A stretch of 64,000 nucleotides of DNA from Areca catechu (lineage: Eukaryota > Streptophyta > Magnoliopsida > Arecales > Arecaceae): contig CM038043.1 in assembly GCA_021397845.1 (NCBI GenBank), positions 34,092,501 through 34,156,500 on the forward strand. The letters run 5' to 3'. A model generated the notes under the pieces. It was not told the DNA's origin, did not search any database, and saw only the letters and a program-made list of their open reading frames with translations. The translations under genes and the position numbers were made by a program. Below, one piece after another: positions 21,068 through 32,935 of this stretch. The first letter of the stretch is position 1. Every line of letters starts with the position of its first letter.

Positions 21068-21900
21068 ATTCTCCTGGGGTGGGCAGAACTCGACCCAGTC
21101 GAGTATGGTTCAGTTTTGCCCTGGTAATGCTCGAACAAGTCTGGGTTAAGTCTTTGCAGGTCCTCTCGAGTAATCCAAGAGTTGTTGGACTCAGGTCGAC
21201 CTTGCCATTGAACCAGGTATCGCTGATAGTCCTTATTCCTGGTAGTAATGGTCTTGTCATCCAGGATTCTCTCAATCCTCTCTCTCCGCTCAGGGTAGGG
21301 TTGGTGGTGGACACTTGGAAATAAGTTCACTCTCAATGAAAGTTTCTGGCCCAAAAGGCTCACTAGGTATTAGTACTGGTTCTTTGTATTCTACTAGGTC
21401 TAAAACATTAAAGGTTGTACTGATACCCATATCAGGTGGAAGTTCCAAACATATGCATTAGGCCCTATTTTCTTTAAGATCTTGAAAGGTCCCGCTCCGC
21501 GGGCATGCAGCTTCTTTATGGTTCCAGAGGGGAACCATTCAGGTTGAGCCTAATCATCGCATAATCTCCTTCACAGAATTCTTTAGCCCTCTTATGTGAA
21601 TCACTAAATGTTCGTAAGTCTCATTGCTCAGTTTGATCTTATTACTGATTCTTTATGCAAATTTGTGACATGCTGTGTGAAAGATTCAGCAGACTCAAAA
21701 TTTACACAAGCACTTACAAATGCAGACTGAACTAGGCATCCTTATTGAGAGGAATTTTATTGGACTTTCTAGGACCTAAACCTAACTAGATTAATGACTC
21801 TTTAGGTTTGACCCTGGTCTGGTATGCACATGAGAATTTACCATGGGTTCCTAGCAAATGCCATAAGGTTTTCCAAAAGTAGGTAGCAAAAGGAATAGGC
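21010..21900 (-). pseudogene. Integrase C-half plus chromodomain of C
   Basis: The chromodomain part is intact: IERILDDKTITTRNKDYQRY, then LVQWQGRPESNNSW and LNPDLFEHYQGKTEPYSTG. As in A2, the stop is 58 nt inside the LTR. Before it lie a decayed integrase C-terminal module (STTFNVLDLVEYKEP) and a core fragment with YFWKTLWHLLGT and TRVKPKESLI. The fragment begins at the position equivalent to FNEIVRLHG in A2; the second catalytic Asp motif is absent. F begins at the same point. Confidence 0.75.
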
Positions 21901-21901
21901 T

Positions 21902-22607
21902 TTAAAAGCTCATGCATCCTAGTAATCTCATCAAATGAAACTTAATGGCTCTAAAATTATGATAAGACTCGGGAAAGGCAGGAATAGGAATCCGAGACTT
22001 GGGATAATTAGGAAAATCTTGAAATAGACCTTGGTTACTCATGATGACCTTAAGATTAGAATTTTGATCTACAGGCAGGATGCTTCTAGGTAGTTGAAGG
22101 TCATCAGGAAAGTCTTCTAGAATAATGATTGGGTTCTTCTCAGGTACCTGAAGGAGTTCTTGTGTCGAAGCTAAAGTATTGGGTTCTTCCTGAGGGCATT
22201 GTCTTACGGAACCAAGTCTCACTAAATTTTGGTTGTTCTGATGTTTCAGGACTAGGCTCAATAATCTTTTCTTTACCAAAGGTTTCCTCAGGTAAGGTAC
22301 TAAAGTTTGTTCTCTTCACAGTCTTCCCCTCATTTTCATCTATTAAACTTATGTCGGTCTCATACATATATTTACTAGGTTTCAAATTTGCCTTCTTCCT
22401 TTCCCTAGCCCTTCAGTTTGAGGATACCCTAAGTCTTGAGTATTCATGAACTCAACTTGTACTTCAGGGTTCTTACTCCTATCATTCATATGAGCTAATA
22501 GGAAAGTAGGAGTTGGTTGGTCTAAGGAATTGTTTAGCCAGCATTTGGTTCAATTGGGCCATTAGATCATTTAGGCCTTTCAGCATGGTTTCAAGATTCG
22601 GGTCCAT
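21902..22607 (-). pseudogene. Remnant gag N-terminus and linkers of C
   Basis: A Met codon at 22607 opens a coiled-coil-like peptide with heptad-spaced hydrophobics (MDPNLETMLKGLNDLMAQLN). It is followed, after frame breaks, by the acidic linker (YMYETDISLIDENEGKT). That linker corresponds to EVYEAD..LVDEYEGEE in F and A. A further stretch with IILEDFPDDLQLPRSILPV is similar in position and acidity to the pro-RT linker of family A. No gag core, zinc knuckle or DSG is found. The match to A is by position and motif, not alignment score. Confidence 0.6.
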
Positions 22608-23672
22608 GGCTACACAGACTGGGCTTGGATTGGTGAATATGGTGTCCCTGCTCTAGTTGTCATGCATGCAAATAGACTCAAGCTCAAGCTAAGATTTCCT
22701 AGACCTAGAGCACAAATTAGAGGTCTAATTAAGTGAACCAACTAGCTAGTAGTACTTATGGGACTTAGCCAGGTAGGTGGTGGGGAGTGAAGGTCCCTGA
22801 TTGCCAACCATAGACACCAATCTGAGATTTGCCAGGTAGGCAGACCAAATCACAAGCCCTGATGCACCAATCCTAGACACCAAGCCAGTAAGCACACACC
22901 AATTAGCTGACACAGTTAACTTGACCCTAACCTGAACCCAATTTATTGGTGTCCCTAACCCACTAGGGCAATTAACGTTCTACTCAATTTTAATTAATGG
23001 GCTGGATCGATATACTGGTTGGTGATTTTTGGGCTAGGACAGGTGATGAAATCCTGACCCTATGTCAAATTGATGCCCTTAATTTGATTTCTCATGAGAT
23101 GAATGAAATGCAAAGGTGCTGCAGAAGTGTGTTGCAGTTTGAAAGTGGTATGGAAAATGTGATGAAAAAATATCCAGAAATTCTAAAAATTCACAGAGGA
23201 TTCATAACTTATATGTTTCAATGAAGGTGAAAGGAATTTTAAAACTAAAATCTGTACTACTCTAAGCAGATCTACAATTGAAGATAAATAAAAAGGACTG
23301 AACAGAACCCTAATGACAGGTCGAACTGCAGAAATTTTCATTTTCTTAATAATTTTTTTCTGATAATGAAATTTAATATGGTGATAACTGACTTAAAAAG
23401 GAACAAGAAAAAAATATTTCAATAAAAAATTAGTGACTTTCCTTTGGAGCTGCAGATGGATTACAGTAAATAGATGCAAATTTCAGAAAACAGAACCTAA
23501 TCAAACAAGTGCAATGGCTTACCCAAACTTTAATCTAAAAAACTCACGTCCGGCTAGGGGCTCATTATTCCCATGGGTCGTGACAGTGTACTAGAGTACA
23601 CCCGCTCAGGAGGCGTGATTTTTAGATCTTGCTTGGATTTAAAGAAAACTATTCTACCCTAATGCAAACCAT
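22608..23672 (-). other. 5' leader of C
   Basis: This is non-coding. It holds the conserved block (about 22757-22880) and the stem-loop (22953-22968), then AT-rich sequence to the PBS. Confidence 0.65.
22953..22968 (-). promoter_or_regulatory. Conserved leader stem-loop, copy C
   Basis: CCCTAA-CCCA-CTAGGG differs by one base from the other copies. In the minus-strand RNA this change gives a G-U pair, so the stem still forms; in plus-strand RNA it would be a mismatch. Confidence 0.55.
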
Positions 23673-23684
23673 GCTCTGATACCA
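23673..23684 (-). other. Primer-binding site of C
   Basis: GCTCTGATACCA is the perfect initiator Met-tRNA complement, three bases from the LTR. Confidence 0.9.
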
Positions 23685-23687
23685 ATT

Positions 23688-24957
23688 TGATGTGGCAAGC
23701 ATATGATTAATGATTGATTAGTGTATGTAGAGCAATGAAACCTAATTACATTAGCATTGTACTCATCATAATAAGTCTTAAGGATTACATGAAAAGGGAC
23801 TTTTACTTGATAGACACAATCCTAAATTAAGAAGGAAGAAGATCTAGATAATAGGGGGCTAATGATTGTGGACTTACCGTGATGAGCTTTCCAACCTTCT
23901 TTTGATTCATACCTTGAAACTACCAACGCTCAGAACTGAAGAACCTTGGATAACAGAGAACAGAACCATGGACTTGGGCTTCAGCTTGTTGGTTCCTTGT
24001 CAAGGAAGACCCTGCTTGCAACTCGAAAACCTCGAAGGACCCTGCACATAAAGAATAAGAGTTAAGGAAGAAGAAGGCATGCATATGGAAGGGATGGAAA
24101 ATTTGTGAGCAAAGAAAGAGATTTGAGATGGCCTGGCCGATTCCAAGGCCTTCTTCTTGACTTGGGCGTTGAATGCTTGGAAGAGAGAATAGTTTGGTGT
24201 GGAAGAGGGGCTTAGAGACAATCACTCAAAACATAAAACTTCAATTCAACTTCAACTTTCATTAATCTCCAAAATCAAATCCCTTTTACAATGGGGCGTC
24301 CAAGGCTTTTTAATAGCCTTACAAAACTTTGAAATTTGAAAACTCCCCAAATTATAGAGGATTACAGGGAGGTTGGAGGATATGGGGCCTTGTTACATGG
24401 GATAAGGAGAAATTCATGGAGATTCTCCCCAAATTATGGAGGATTACAAGGGAGGTTGGAGGATATGGGGCCTTGTTACATGGGATAAGGAGAAATTCAT
24501 GGAGATTGGCCGGTTTCTTTGAACTTAAAATGCTTGGTCGATCTCCCCTTTAGGTGCCCATTTGAAGGTGACGTGGTTGATGATATGGCATCCCTGGTGG
24601 CTGCTTTGTTGGCATGGTGATGTGGAATTCCAGCTTGGTGGACCAAGGTCTTGATTTGGAAGCTCCAAGTGGTTTGGTGAACCTCAACTTGAAGTAGCTT
24701 GGACTTGATTTAAATAAACCTAATGGAACTCTAATTGAGTTCTTATTTGAACCCAGATGGAGACAGGACATAATTACAGGACTGATTGGAATAATTACAG
24801 GATTCATGAAATTGAAACTAAGTAATTACAGGACTCTTGAAAGTAAATTGTCCTTTACAAGAAAATTTTAACCTAGTGATTTTTCGATCCAAGTGGAATC
24901 AGGTTAACCTTATTTGAGTGAGGTTTTATTCTGCTTCTGCTTCTGGTGTCCACACCA
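23688..24957 (-). repeat. 5' LTR of C
   Basis: It begins TGATGTGGCAAG and ends CACACCA. It is one base longer than its partner and keeps the internal duplication (units starting near 24345 and 24427). Confidence 0.92.
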
Positions 24958-25450
24958 CTCATCCACCCTGGGATCGTCATCGGGGACTTTGGTACCTGGG
25001 AGAGTCTGGAAACAATGTTGAATAGGCTGAGGTGCCCTCTCATTTCACCGACTCTATAAGGAGTTGGGAATTGCACCAGCGACCATTTCGTAGAGACGAC
25101 AGCATTGAGTAGATTGAGCCCGGGTTGGCCAAGGATCACATTGTAGGGCCGAAGGAAGTATAACTACCTTGAAGGTCATCATGATAGTGCTCTATCGAGG
25201 TGGGGTCCCGGCAGTGACCGGGAGTGAGATCTCTCCCTCACCCTCACAGAATCCCCGTGAAGCCGACAAGGGCATGGGCATAGGTTTAAGCTATGCGGGA
25301 GACAAATTCATTCCGAAGAAGGCATCGTAAAAAAGCACATCTATGGAGCTTCCACTATCACCATGATGCATTTTACAGGATGCTTCGCGATCATCATTTC
25401 GACGACCACGGCATCGTTATTTACATTTTCTCCCCAGTCTCTCCCTTCCC
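24958..25450 (-). pseudogene. Protease region of B
   Basis: The frame contains MILGQPGLNLLNAVVSTKWS, the standard post-active-site block (usually NAILGRPGLN) of Tat proteases, then FPTPYRVGEMRG. The active-site part upstream (about 25140-25300) is out of frame and the DSG could not be confirmed. It is interrupted on its 3' side by C. Confidence 0.65.
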
Positions 25451-26770
25451 TCTAAAGGGAGAGTACATTTTTAGATTGCCCTACCCCCTGAGCCTTCTTA
25501 GATGTGGCGCTCGGCACCCCAACATATCATCCCCACCGGCTTCTCAATAGGGAAGTTATCCACTATAGGAACTGGTGGGAGAGCGACGAGTGCTTGAGGT
25601 TCTGCTGGAGGTCTTCCCCCCCCGATCTTCCCGAGATAGCCTCTCTTGATGAGTTCATCGATCTCCTTCTTGAGGTTACAGCATTCCTCAGTGTCGTGGC
25701 TGTGATCCCAGTGGTAGCGATAATACTTCATCTTGTCACGGTTAGTGGATGGCCTCATCGGAGTTGGATGCTTTAGATAGGGCACACCTTCGATCTCCAT
25801 CATAATCTTTGTCATCACGGCGAGCAGGGGGGTGAGTCTCTCTTCTGGAGCTGGGGTGCACCTCGATCTTGGTCCTGGCGGAAGTTTAGAGCCGGAGGTC
25901 CTGGCTTCCACATTCCGGACATCTCGGTGGGAGCGGCTTCTTCAATGACTTCCCATCTAGCTCCCTCCTCGTACGGTCCATCTCGTCAACACGGTCCATC
26001 TCCTCAACCCTCACAGAATCCCCCATGAAGCCGACAAGGGGCATGGGCATAGGTTTAAGCTATGCGGGAGACAAATTCATTCCGAAGAGGCATCGTAAAA
26101 AAGCACATCTATGGAGCTTCCACTATCAACCATGATGCATTTACAGTATGCTTCACGATCATCATTTCGATGACCACGGCATCGTTATTTACATTTTCCC
26201 CCCAGTCTCTCTCCTTCCCTCATAAAGGGAGTACATTTTCAGAATGCCCTACCCCCTGAGCCTTCTTAGATGCGCGCTCGGCACCCCAACATATCATCCC
26301 CACCGGCTTCTCAATAGGGAAGTTATCCACTATAGAACTAGTGCGAGAGCGACGAGTGCTTGAGATTCTGCTGGAGGTCTTCCCCCCACGATCTTCCCGA
26401 GATAGCCTCTCTTGATGAGTTCTTCGATCTCCTTCTTGAGGTTACGGCATTCCTCAGTGTCATGGCTGTGATCCCAGTGGTAGCGACAATACTTCATCTT
26501 GTCACGGTTAGTGGTGGCCTCATCAGAGCTGGACGCTTTAGATAGGGCTCACCTTCGATCTCCATCATAATCTTTGTCATCAGGGCGAGCAGGGGGGTGA
26601 GTCTCTCTTCTGGAGCTGGGGTGCACCTCGATCTTGGCCCCTGGCGGAAGTTTAGAGCCGAGGTCCTGGCTTCCACATTCCGGATATCTCGGTGAGCCGA
26701 CTTCTTCAATGACTTCCCATCTAGCTCCCTCCTTGTACGGTCCATCTCGTCAGCACGGACGTACTTTTGA
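25243..26770. repeat. Tandem duplication 1 in B gag
   Basis: A unit of about 767 bp at 25243-26009 is repeated from 26010. Both start CTCACAGAATCCCC and continue with GGGCATGGGCATAGGTTTAA. Differences are mostly one-base indels. Confidence 0.85.
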
Positions 26771-28260
26771 GCTCGGAGGAGGAGCTCGGAGTAGCTCTTG
26801 GAGGGCTTCTTATCGAGCGAGTAGGTCAAGCGGGAGGCCTAAGCCCTCGCTTTAGTGCCAGCATGGTGACTGGCTCTTCAAGGTTATAATCTTCAACGCA
26901 ACAACCTTGAAGCATGCCCCATAGTCTTGAAGGGGCTCATGGTCTTGTTATCAGATGGAGAAGAGGCTATCTGCTTCATGTGGCACCTTTCGATAGGTTT
27001 CGAAGTGAGCCACAAACTTCTGCTCCAGCTGAGTGAAAGAACCGATGCTTTCGGGCTTGAGATGGGTGAACCAGAGCCAAGCCACCTTCCAAAGGTTTTT
27101 TGGGAAGGCGATGCAAAGAAGGACATTAGGGAAGTTATCCACTATAGGAACTAGTGCGAGAGCGACGAGTGCTTGAGATTCTGCTGGAGGTCTTCCCCCC
27201 ACGATCTTCCCGAGATAGCCTCTCTTGATGAGTTCTTCGATCTCCTTCTTGAGTTACGGCATTCCTCAGTGTCATGGCTGTGATCCCAGTGGGTAGCGAC
27301 CCCAATACTTTCATCTTGTCACGGTTAGTGGATGGCCTCATCGGAGCTGGACCGCTTTAGATAGGGCTCACCTTCGATCTCCATCATAATCTTTGTCATC
27401 AGGGCGAGCAGGGGGGTGAGTCTCTCTTCGGGAGCTGGGGTGCCCTCGATCTTGGCCCCCTGGCGGAATTTGAGCCGGAGGTCCTGGTTCCACATTCCGG
27501 ATATCTCGGTGGGAGCCGACTTCTTCAATGACTTCCCATCTAGCTCCCTCCTTGTACGGTCCATCTCGTCAGCACGGACGTACTTTTGAGCTCGGAGGAG
27601 GACTTGGGAGTAGCTCTTGGAGGGCTTCTTATCGAGCGAGTAGGTCAAGCGGGAGGCCTAACCCTCGCTTTAGTGCCACATGGTGACTGGCTCTTCAAGG
27701 TTATAAAATCTCCAACGCAACAACCTTGAAGCAGGCCCCATAGTCTTGAAGGGGGCTCATGGTCTTGTTATCGGATGGAGAAGAGGCTATCTGCTTCATG
27801 TGGCACCTTTCGATAGGTTTCGAAGTGAGCCACAAACTTTTGCTCCAGCTGAGTGAAAGAACCGATGCTTTCGGGCTTGAGATGGGTGAACCAGAGCCAA
27901 GCCACCTTCCAAAGGGTTTGTTGGGAAGGCGATGCAAAGAAGGACATTAATGGCCCCCTGGACCCTCATGATGACCTTGTAGCTTTCCAGGTTGGTCCAG
28001 GGGATTGGTGGTCCCATCGTAGGGATCCACCTGCGACATCCTAAACTGGCTGGGAATCGGTTCCTCTTGGATTTCTTGAGAGAAGGGGGGACGGGCATCA
28101 AAGCCCGTTGGCTCGTCAGTGGAGCCCTGCTGTGTTCACAAATTGGCGGGAAACTCAGCCAGCTTGCGCTCGTTCTCCTCCAAACGCTTCTCAGCTGTGC
28201 ACCTGATGGACTCATCAATAGAACCTTCTATTGAAAGAGACGTAGAAGGTGACATGGGTG
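25450..28260 (-). pseudogene. Gag of Tat-type element B, with internal duplications
   Basis: The N-terminal gag core is split over frames near 27760-28070; recognisable pieces are NLESYKVIMRVQGAINVLLC, LWFTHLKPESIGSFTQ and FVAHFETYRKVPHEADSLFS. The C-terminal part carries MIMMEIEG-type and PEERLTPLL blocks and the YYRYHWDHSHDTEECCNLKK region, followed by EIDELIKRGYLG. Usual length would be near 450-500 residues, about 1.5 kb. Here 2.8 kb is occupied, because two tandem duplications repeat the C-terminal half up to three times. At the 27129 junction a protease-proximal stretch is fused to the gag core (VDNFPNVLLCIAFP). Confidence 0.8.
26317..27949. repeat. Tandem duplication 2 in B gag
   Basis: A unit of about 812 bp at 26317-27128 is repeated at 27129-27949. 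Both begin GGGAAGTTATCCACTATAG and end GAAGGACATTA. It overlaps the second copy of duplication 1, giving a staggered three-copy structure. Confidence 0.85.
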
Positions 28261-29560
28261 CACGGTTGCTCATGAAAGGCGGACTTGCCTCTTCGACCTC
28301 GACGGGGTATGGTCTTTACCTGCTTAAGGGTCAGGGAGCGGCTCTCCCTGTCGGCAAATCCGGCTCGTTGTCTTTTTGTTGGAGTCTGATGACTACCCCG
28401 GGGGTCGGTGATGGCCCGCTGTGCGAAGGCCTTCCTTGGAAGGAATGTAGGCTATCACGGGGTGCTACAGTGTGGGTCATGGAGGTTTTTGGCTATTGAT
28501 GGGTAAGCCAAGGACTGTTGCTGGCGCTGGAGCTGGTGCATTGCCGTAAGCAAGGATTTACATATGCTGGACGAGTGCGGCCAGCTGAGATTCCACCGAG
28601 GGGTTGAGGTAATACGAGCGATTCCACTTCTGGGATGTGTGCATTTCCTCAAGAAGGAGAGTCTCCCGCACGGCTGGTGGAAGCTTCTCTCGCTCACATC
28701 ATCACATCCTCCTGATGGACCCACTTGTAGAGGACTGGCTTTTTTGAACAAAGGGCCTGCATCAGTCCCCCCTACCTGGCATGCCAATCTGTTGTCACCA
28801 GATCATCGTGGCTCGTAGCTATCGTCGATGTCAGATCACCTCTCGCCTTCTCGGGGTTGACTTGTGCTTCAGAGCCTACAAAAGAAGGTCAGATACCCAG
28901 GCCAGGGATTTTGGTGAGGGCACTCCGACGTCAAGTCAGTGACGATCCAGGGAAACAAATCCTCCTGTCGAGCCCTCTCTGATGGACTCCATGCTAGGAG
29001 GAGTGAGTGGTGTAAGAGTGGGGGTGTGAGTGTGGCTAGGAGAGATGGTAGCCGAGGTGATTGGCCCTCTTGTGTGGCTTCCTCTTCCTCACTCGCTTGG
29101 GTGAGTGTTTTGCGATTGAGCTTCCATACCTCTTTACCGGGGGTGTCGAAGGTTATTTTATGTCCAGGTGATTGTTGAATGCCTACCTCGGGATCTCCCC
29201 CATGTTGGCAGATACGTGCGGTGGTATTCCGTGCTGTGGTCGGGACATATTTCCTGATGGGTGATAAGGAAGCTGCCATGCACTCTGACCTCTTGGTCAC
29301 CCCATTCCGAGAGTTTGACAATGTCTCGATTAGGGGCCCCCGCCCCCGGGATTCGAATCTCCTAGTTGACTTTCACTTTCGGGGTGGTGCAGGTGGTTGG
29401 TGGAGAGTGTAGCACCTGGGTCAGGGAGCTTCTTCATCTCTCTATTGTAGTGGTGGCTGTAGACAGTTATTATGATCTGATGGGTACTTCCTCATAGTCC
29501 TTGGGCAGCTCGTTGGTGCCTCGGGGTAGCTCTATTCCCTTTGGTGCCAAGCGGCAATGC
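28260..29560 (-). other. Gag N-terminal/leader region of B, unresolved
   Basis: A 150-residue minus-strand frame (28869-29321) is Ser/Thr/Pro-rich and has no family I recognise; it may be gag leader or N-terminal gag in a shifted frame. The rest shows no gene. No PBS was found for B. Confidence 0.4.
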
Positions 29561-29845
29561 CCGAGGTGGTTGCTGAACTAGAGAGCTTGGACTCGGCTCC
29601 AGCTCGGGGGGCTTGACCTCTAAGGGGCTCGACCTGGTGGAGGAGGCTGGGCTCGACTCTGGTCCGGGGGCTCGACTCGGTGGGGGAAGGCTTGACTCCT
29701 GCTCAGAGGGCTAACCTCAGAGGGCTCGACTTGGCGGAGGAGGGCTGAGCTCGACTCCGGTCCAGTGGGCTCAGCGTCGGAGGGGGTTCGATCTAGCGGA
29801 GGAGGTCAGCACGCGACTCCAGCCCGAGGGCTCGACCCTGGGGAG
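29560..29845. repeat. GC-rich imperfect repeat array
   Basis: Motifs of the type GGGCTCGACTCCGGTCCGGG and CTCGACCTGGTGGAGGAGG recur about every 55-70 bp. The style resembles the 15-16 kb array (GGCTCGAAGACTT) but the unit is different. The array is cut by the LTR of E. Confidence 0.65.
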
Positions 29846-29994
29846 GATAAGAAAAATAGTTAAGTATAAGTTGAGTACTAATGATTTCCTTAAAGTATAT
29901 TTTTTATAGAAAAAGGGGCTCATGAATTTGAAGAAGTTTGTTTTGATTGAAGAAGCCAAGCTTAGATGAAAAGATCTGTTCAAAGAGGACTTTG
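29846..29994 (+). repeat. 5' LTR of E, left fragment
   Basis: This fragment matches 48046-48195 of the 3' LTR (TTAAGTATAAGTT.AGTACTAA onwards). It lacks the first 20 or so bases that contain TGTTGACTCCG. It ends in the target site CTTTG of D. Confidence 0.88.
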
Positions 29995-31589
29995 TGATGC
30001 AGAACAAAAAAGGGATGCGATGCGGAAGTAATTAAGATAACTAATTTTTTTTTTTTTTTTTGTTGTTTTTTATATGTTTGTAGAAGTTGGCTTCAAATCA
30101 AGAAAAGTTAACCTAACATTGAAAGATAATATTGATAATTGAAAGCACAATTTTAAGGAACTAAATTATCAGAGTAGTTCAGAAGCAACGGATCGCTGGG
30201 GGTTTGAGAAACCCCCAGACCTAGGGTTTCGCTCCGAACTTTCAACAGAACAGAAATAAAGAGAAAGATGGTTTATCTAACCACAATGATCTTCACAGAT
30301 TTGGTGGAAGAACTCTCCCGAGCAGATTGTTGATCCTCGGATTCAGATATCTTCGCAATGGATCCTCCAATACTGGTCCTTGGCGGGTTGGCTTCTCCTG
30401 AACTCAAGATCTGGAAGAGAAGAAAAACAATTGATGGAATCAGAGAGTCAAGGGAAAAATTTACCAGGTTGATGAACCTGAAGATTGAAATTGCTGAAAC
30501 TGGATTCTCCTGGAAGCTGATGTGATTTTCCTTGGAACTTGCTCTGGATCTGAAGTAGCCGACTGGATCTGGATGAAGGTGGACGGCCTGGACTTGTAGA
30601 GAAGAGAGGCCGTGGGAGATGGAAGGAGCTAGGGTTCGATGGATTGGAAAATAATGAAGGGCGGCTAGGGTTTTGGATTTTTAAGTGGCTAACCTAGGGT
30701 TTTGGATAAAGATGGAGATCTCTCACCTCCTCAAGGCTCCAATGGAACCCGGATTACCCCCTCACGGAGCTCAACACTTAGAATAGTGCGGAAGAAGAGA
30801 ACCTAGGTTACTCAACACAAGAGAATAGCAAAAAATATTTTCTTCATTGATTTTTTAAAGTTACAAAGAGGGGTCTATATAATAGACCTAAAATTTTCTC
30901 CAAGCTTGTACAAATTTCCATGTGGGACTAAACTCCTCCAACCTCTAGATTAGGTAGAAAATCTCCTCTCTGGGCCGACCAAGAGTTCAAAAAAATTGGG
31001 ACGGCCATAAAGGAATTTTTTTTTGGAATTTTTATGGCGCCTCTTTGGAGTTGGATTTGGATTTGGAGTCCTCTTCTTCTTATGGCATTTCTTCTTTTCT
31101 TCCACCCAAGTTAAGCTCTTTGATTTTGATTTGAACTTCAATTGATGTCCTTCTTTGATTTTTTCTCCAAGAGAAGTCTTTTCCTTCTTTGCTAGACAAA
31201 ATTGGCATGAATGGGCGCCTCCTTTAAATTAGCTTCCAATTTGATTTTTTTCTTCTTTGGATGTGGGGACCATGACACGGGGATGCCTCTGTGGCACCTC
31301 CTGGACTCTGGCGTGTGCTCGGAGGTGGCTGGGCGTGTGGCTTGGAGTGTGGCTCCACTTGCTTGACCTTGATTTGATTGGAAGACAAATGTGGCACCAT
31401 TTTGGACCAAATTGAAACCACATCGGGACTTGCATCGAGTCAACATGACTCAACAAAATTTAAATGGTGACTCAAGAAATAATACTGGTTGACCAGGTCA
31501 ACCTTTATTACAAACCCTAATTTCTCGGCAATGTCAATCAGAGATCCAAATGAGCTCTGAAGTCTTCTCTGAGTCTGGTGCCCGCACCA
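29995..31589 (-). repeat. 3' LTR of D
   Basis: It begins TGATGCAGAAC and ends GCACCA. A TATA-containing inverted repeat (GGTCTATATAATAGACC) lies at 30872-30888 and is a candidate promoter in the equivalent 5' LTR. The terminal palindrome lies at 31577-31588. Confidence 0.92.
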
Positions 31590-32935
31590 ATTCTCCCGGG
31601 GTGGGAGGAACTCGACCCCTGTCGAGTAAGGCTCAAGTTGGCTCTGGTATTCTCTCAAGAGGCTGGGTCCAATTCTTGTAATTCTTCTCAGGAGATCCAA
31701 GAGTCATCAGAATCTGGCCTTCCTTGCCAGCGGACCAGGTACCTTTGGTATCCTCGATTATGAGTAGAGATAACCTGATCATCCAGGATCTTTTCAATCT
31801 GCTCTTTCCTCACAGGCCAGTTGTTGGTGGACACACAGGGTCGGGATCACTCTCAATGATAGGGTTAGCTCAAAAGGCTCACTAGGAATCACAGCTGGCT
31901 CCCTGTACTCTACTAAGTCTGTAATGTTGAAAGTAGAGCTAATGCCTAGTTCTGGAGGCAACTCGAGCACATAGGCATTGGATCCTACTCTCTTTACCAC
32001 TCTAAATGGTCCAGCTCCCTAGCATGTAACTTTCTAACGGTTCCAGGAGGAAACCGTTCAGGCCTTAACCTAATCATCACATAGTCCCCCTCAACAAAAG
32101 ATTTGACTCGCCTTTGGTATCAGCCAACTTCTTATAAGTTTCATTACTTAAATTTATTTTGGCATGAATTTTCTTATGCAAGTCTTTTACATGCTGTGCA
32201 AAATTCTCAGCAGACTCGGAGACTCGAGGTGGACAGGTAAAGGGACTAGGTCAAGAGGTGTGTGAGGTTTGTACCCATGTACAATTTCAAATGGACTCTT
32301 ACCTGTAGACCTATTGACCGAGTCATTGTACGCAATTCGCCCTGGTAGGTATAAATCCCAATTTTCTGGTGTTTTTCACCAACAAGACATCTCAGCAGAT
32401 TTCCTAGGCTACGGTTCACTACTTCAGTTTTGGCCATCAGTTTGGGGATGATAGGCAGTTGAAAACTTAAGTTTTGTCCCTAACTTATGCCAAAGGGTCT
32501 TCCAAAAGTAACTGGTGAACTGGACATCCCTATCTGAAACGATTGTCTTAGGTAGGCCATGGAGTCTAACTATCTCATTGAAGAAAAGTGTGGCTACCTT
32601 AGACGCATCAAAGGTTTGGGAACAAGGCAGAAGTGGGCCATTTTAGAGAATCGGTCGACTACAACACAGATAGAACATGTCTCCTCTGGGTCTTAGGTAA
32701 ACATAACACAAAATCCATACTCACATCTTGCCAAGGACGATCTGGGACAGGGAGTGGGGTATAAGGCCAGTGTTTGTTTTCGCTGTTTGACAACAGCGCA
32801 GGTTCGACATCTAGCTACAATATTAGCTACATCCCTTTTCAAGCTAGGCCGAAAAAAAGTGGTCTTCAATAGCTAGAATGGTCTTGTCTTTTCCAAAATG
32901 GCCCGGCTACAACCTCCAGCATGGATTTCCCAAAT
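31535..32935 (-). pseudogene. Integrase and chromodomain, D
   Basis: Pieces in several frames match A2: MAKTEVVNRSLGNLLRCLVG (with the third catalytic acid), VKRVGSNAYVLELPPELGIS, and a chromodomain end PSLLREYQSQLEPYSTG. In D the reading frame crossing into the LTR is shifted, so the A2-like terminal residues are not kept. At least five indels are seen. The chromodomain middle lies at about 31680-31800. Confidence 0.8.

Larger units (their letters stand above)
19799..24957 (-). mobile_element. Non-autonomous chromovirus derivative C
   Basis: The LTRs are 1269 and 1270 bp (19799-21067 and 23688-24957), with a Met-tRNA PBS beside the right one. The target duplication CTCAT is perfect (19794-19798 and 24958-24962). 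The internal region is only 2.6 kb. It keeps a leader, the gag N-terminus, the acidic gag-pro linker, a pro-RT-like linker, the integrase C-half and the chromodomain. It lacks the gag core, protease active site, RT and RNase H. It must depend on proteins supplied by another element, family A being the obvious candidate. Confidence 0.93.
12037..29845 (-). mobile_element. Tat-type Ty3/gypsy element B (interrupted by C)
   Basis: In minus-strand order the element carries gag, protease, RT with YVDD, a gypsy RNase H, a second archaeal-type RNase H and integrase. Two RNase H domains are a mark of the Tat lineage. Downstream of pol come a tandem array and an antisense gene, both reported before in Tat relatives such as Retand-type elements. 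Element C is inserted at 19799-24957. No LTR of B could be delimited. Its left end meets A2 and its right end meets the truncated LTR of E. Confidence 0.8.

Noticed and set aside
28869..29321. 150-aa minus-strand ORF as a separate accessory gene
   Set aside because: It is in the right place for gag leader or N-terminal gag of B and has no features of its own; kept only as an unresolved region.
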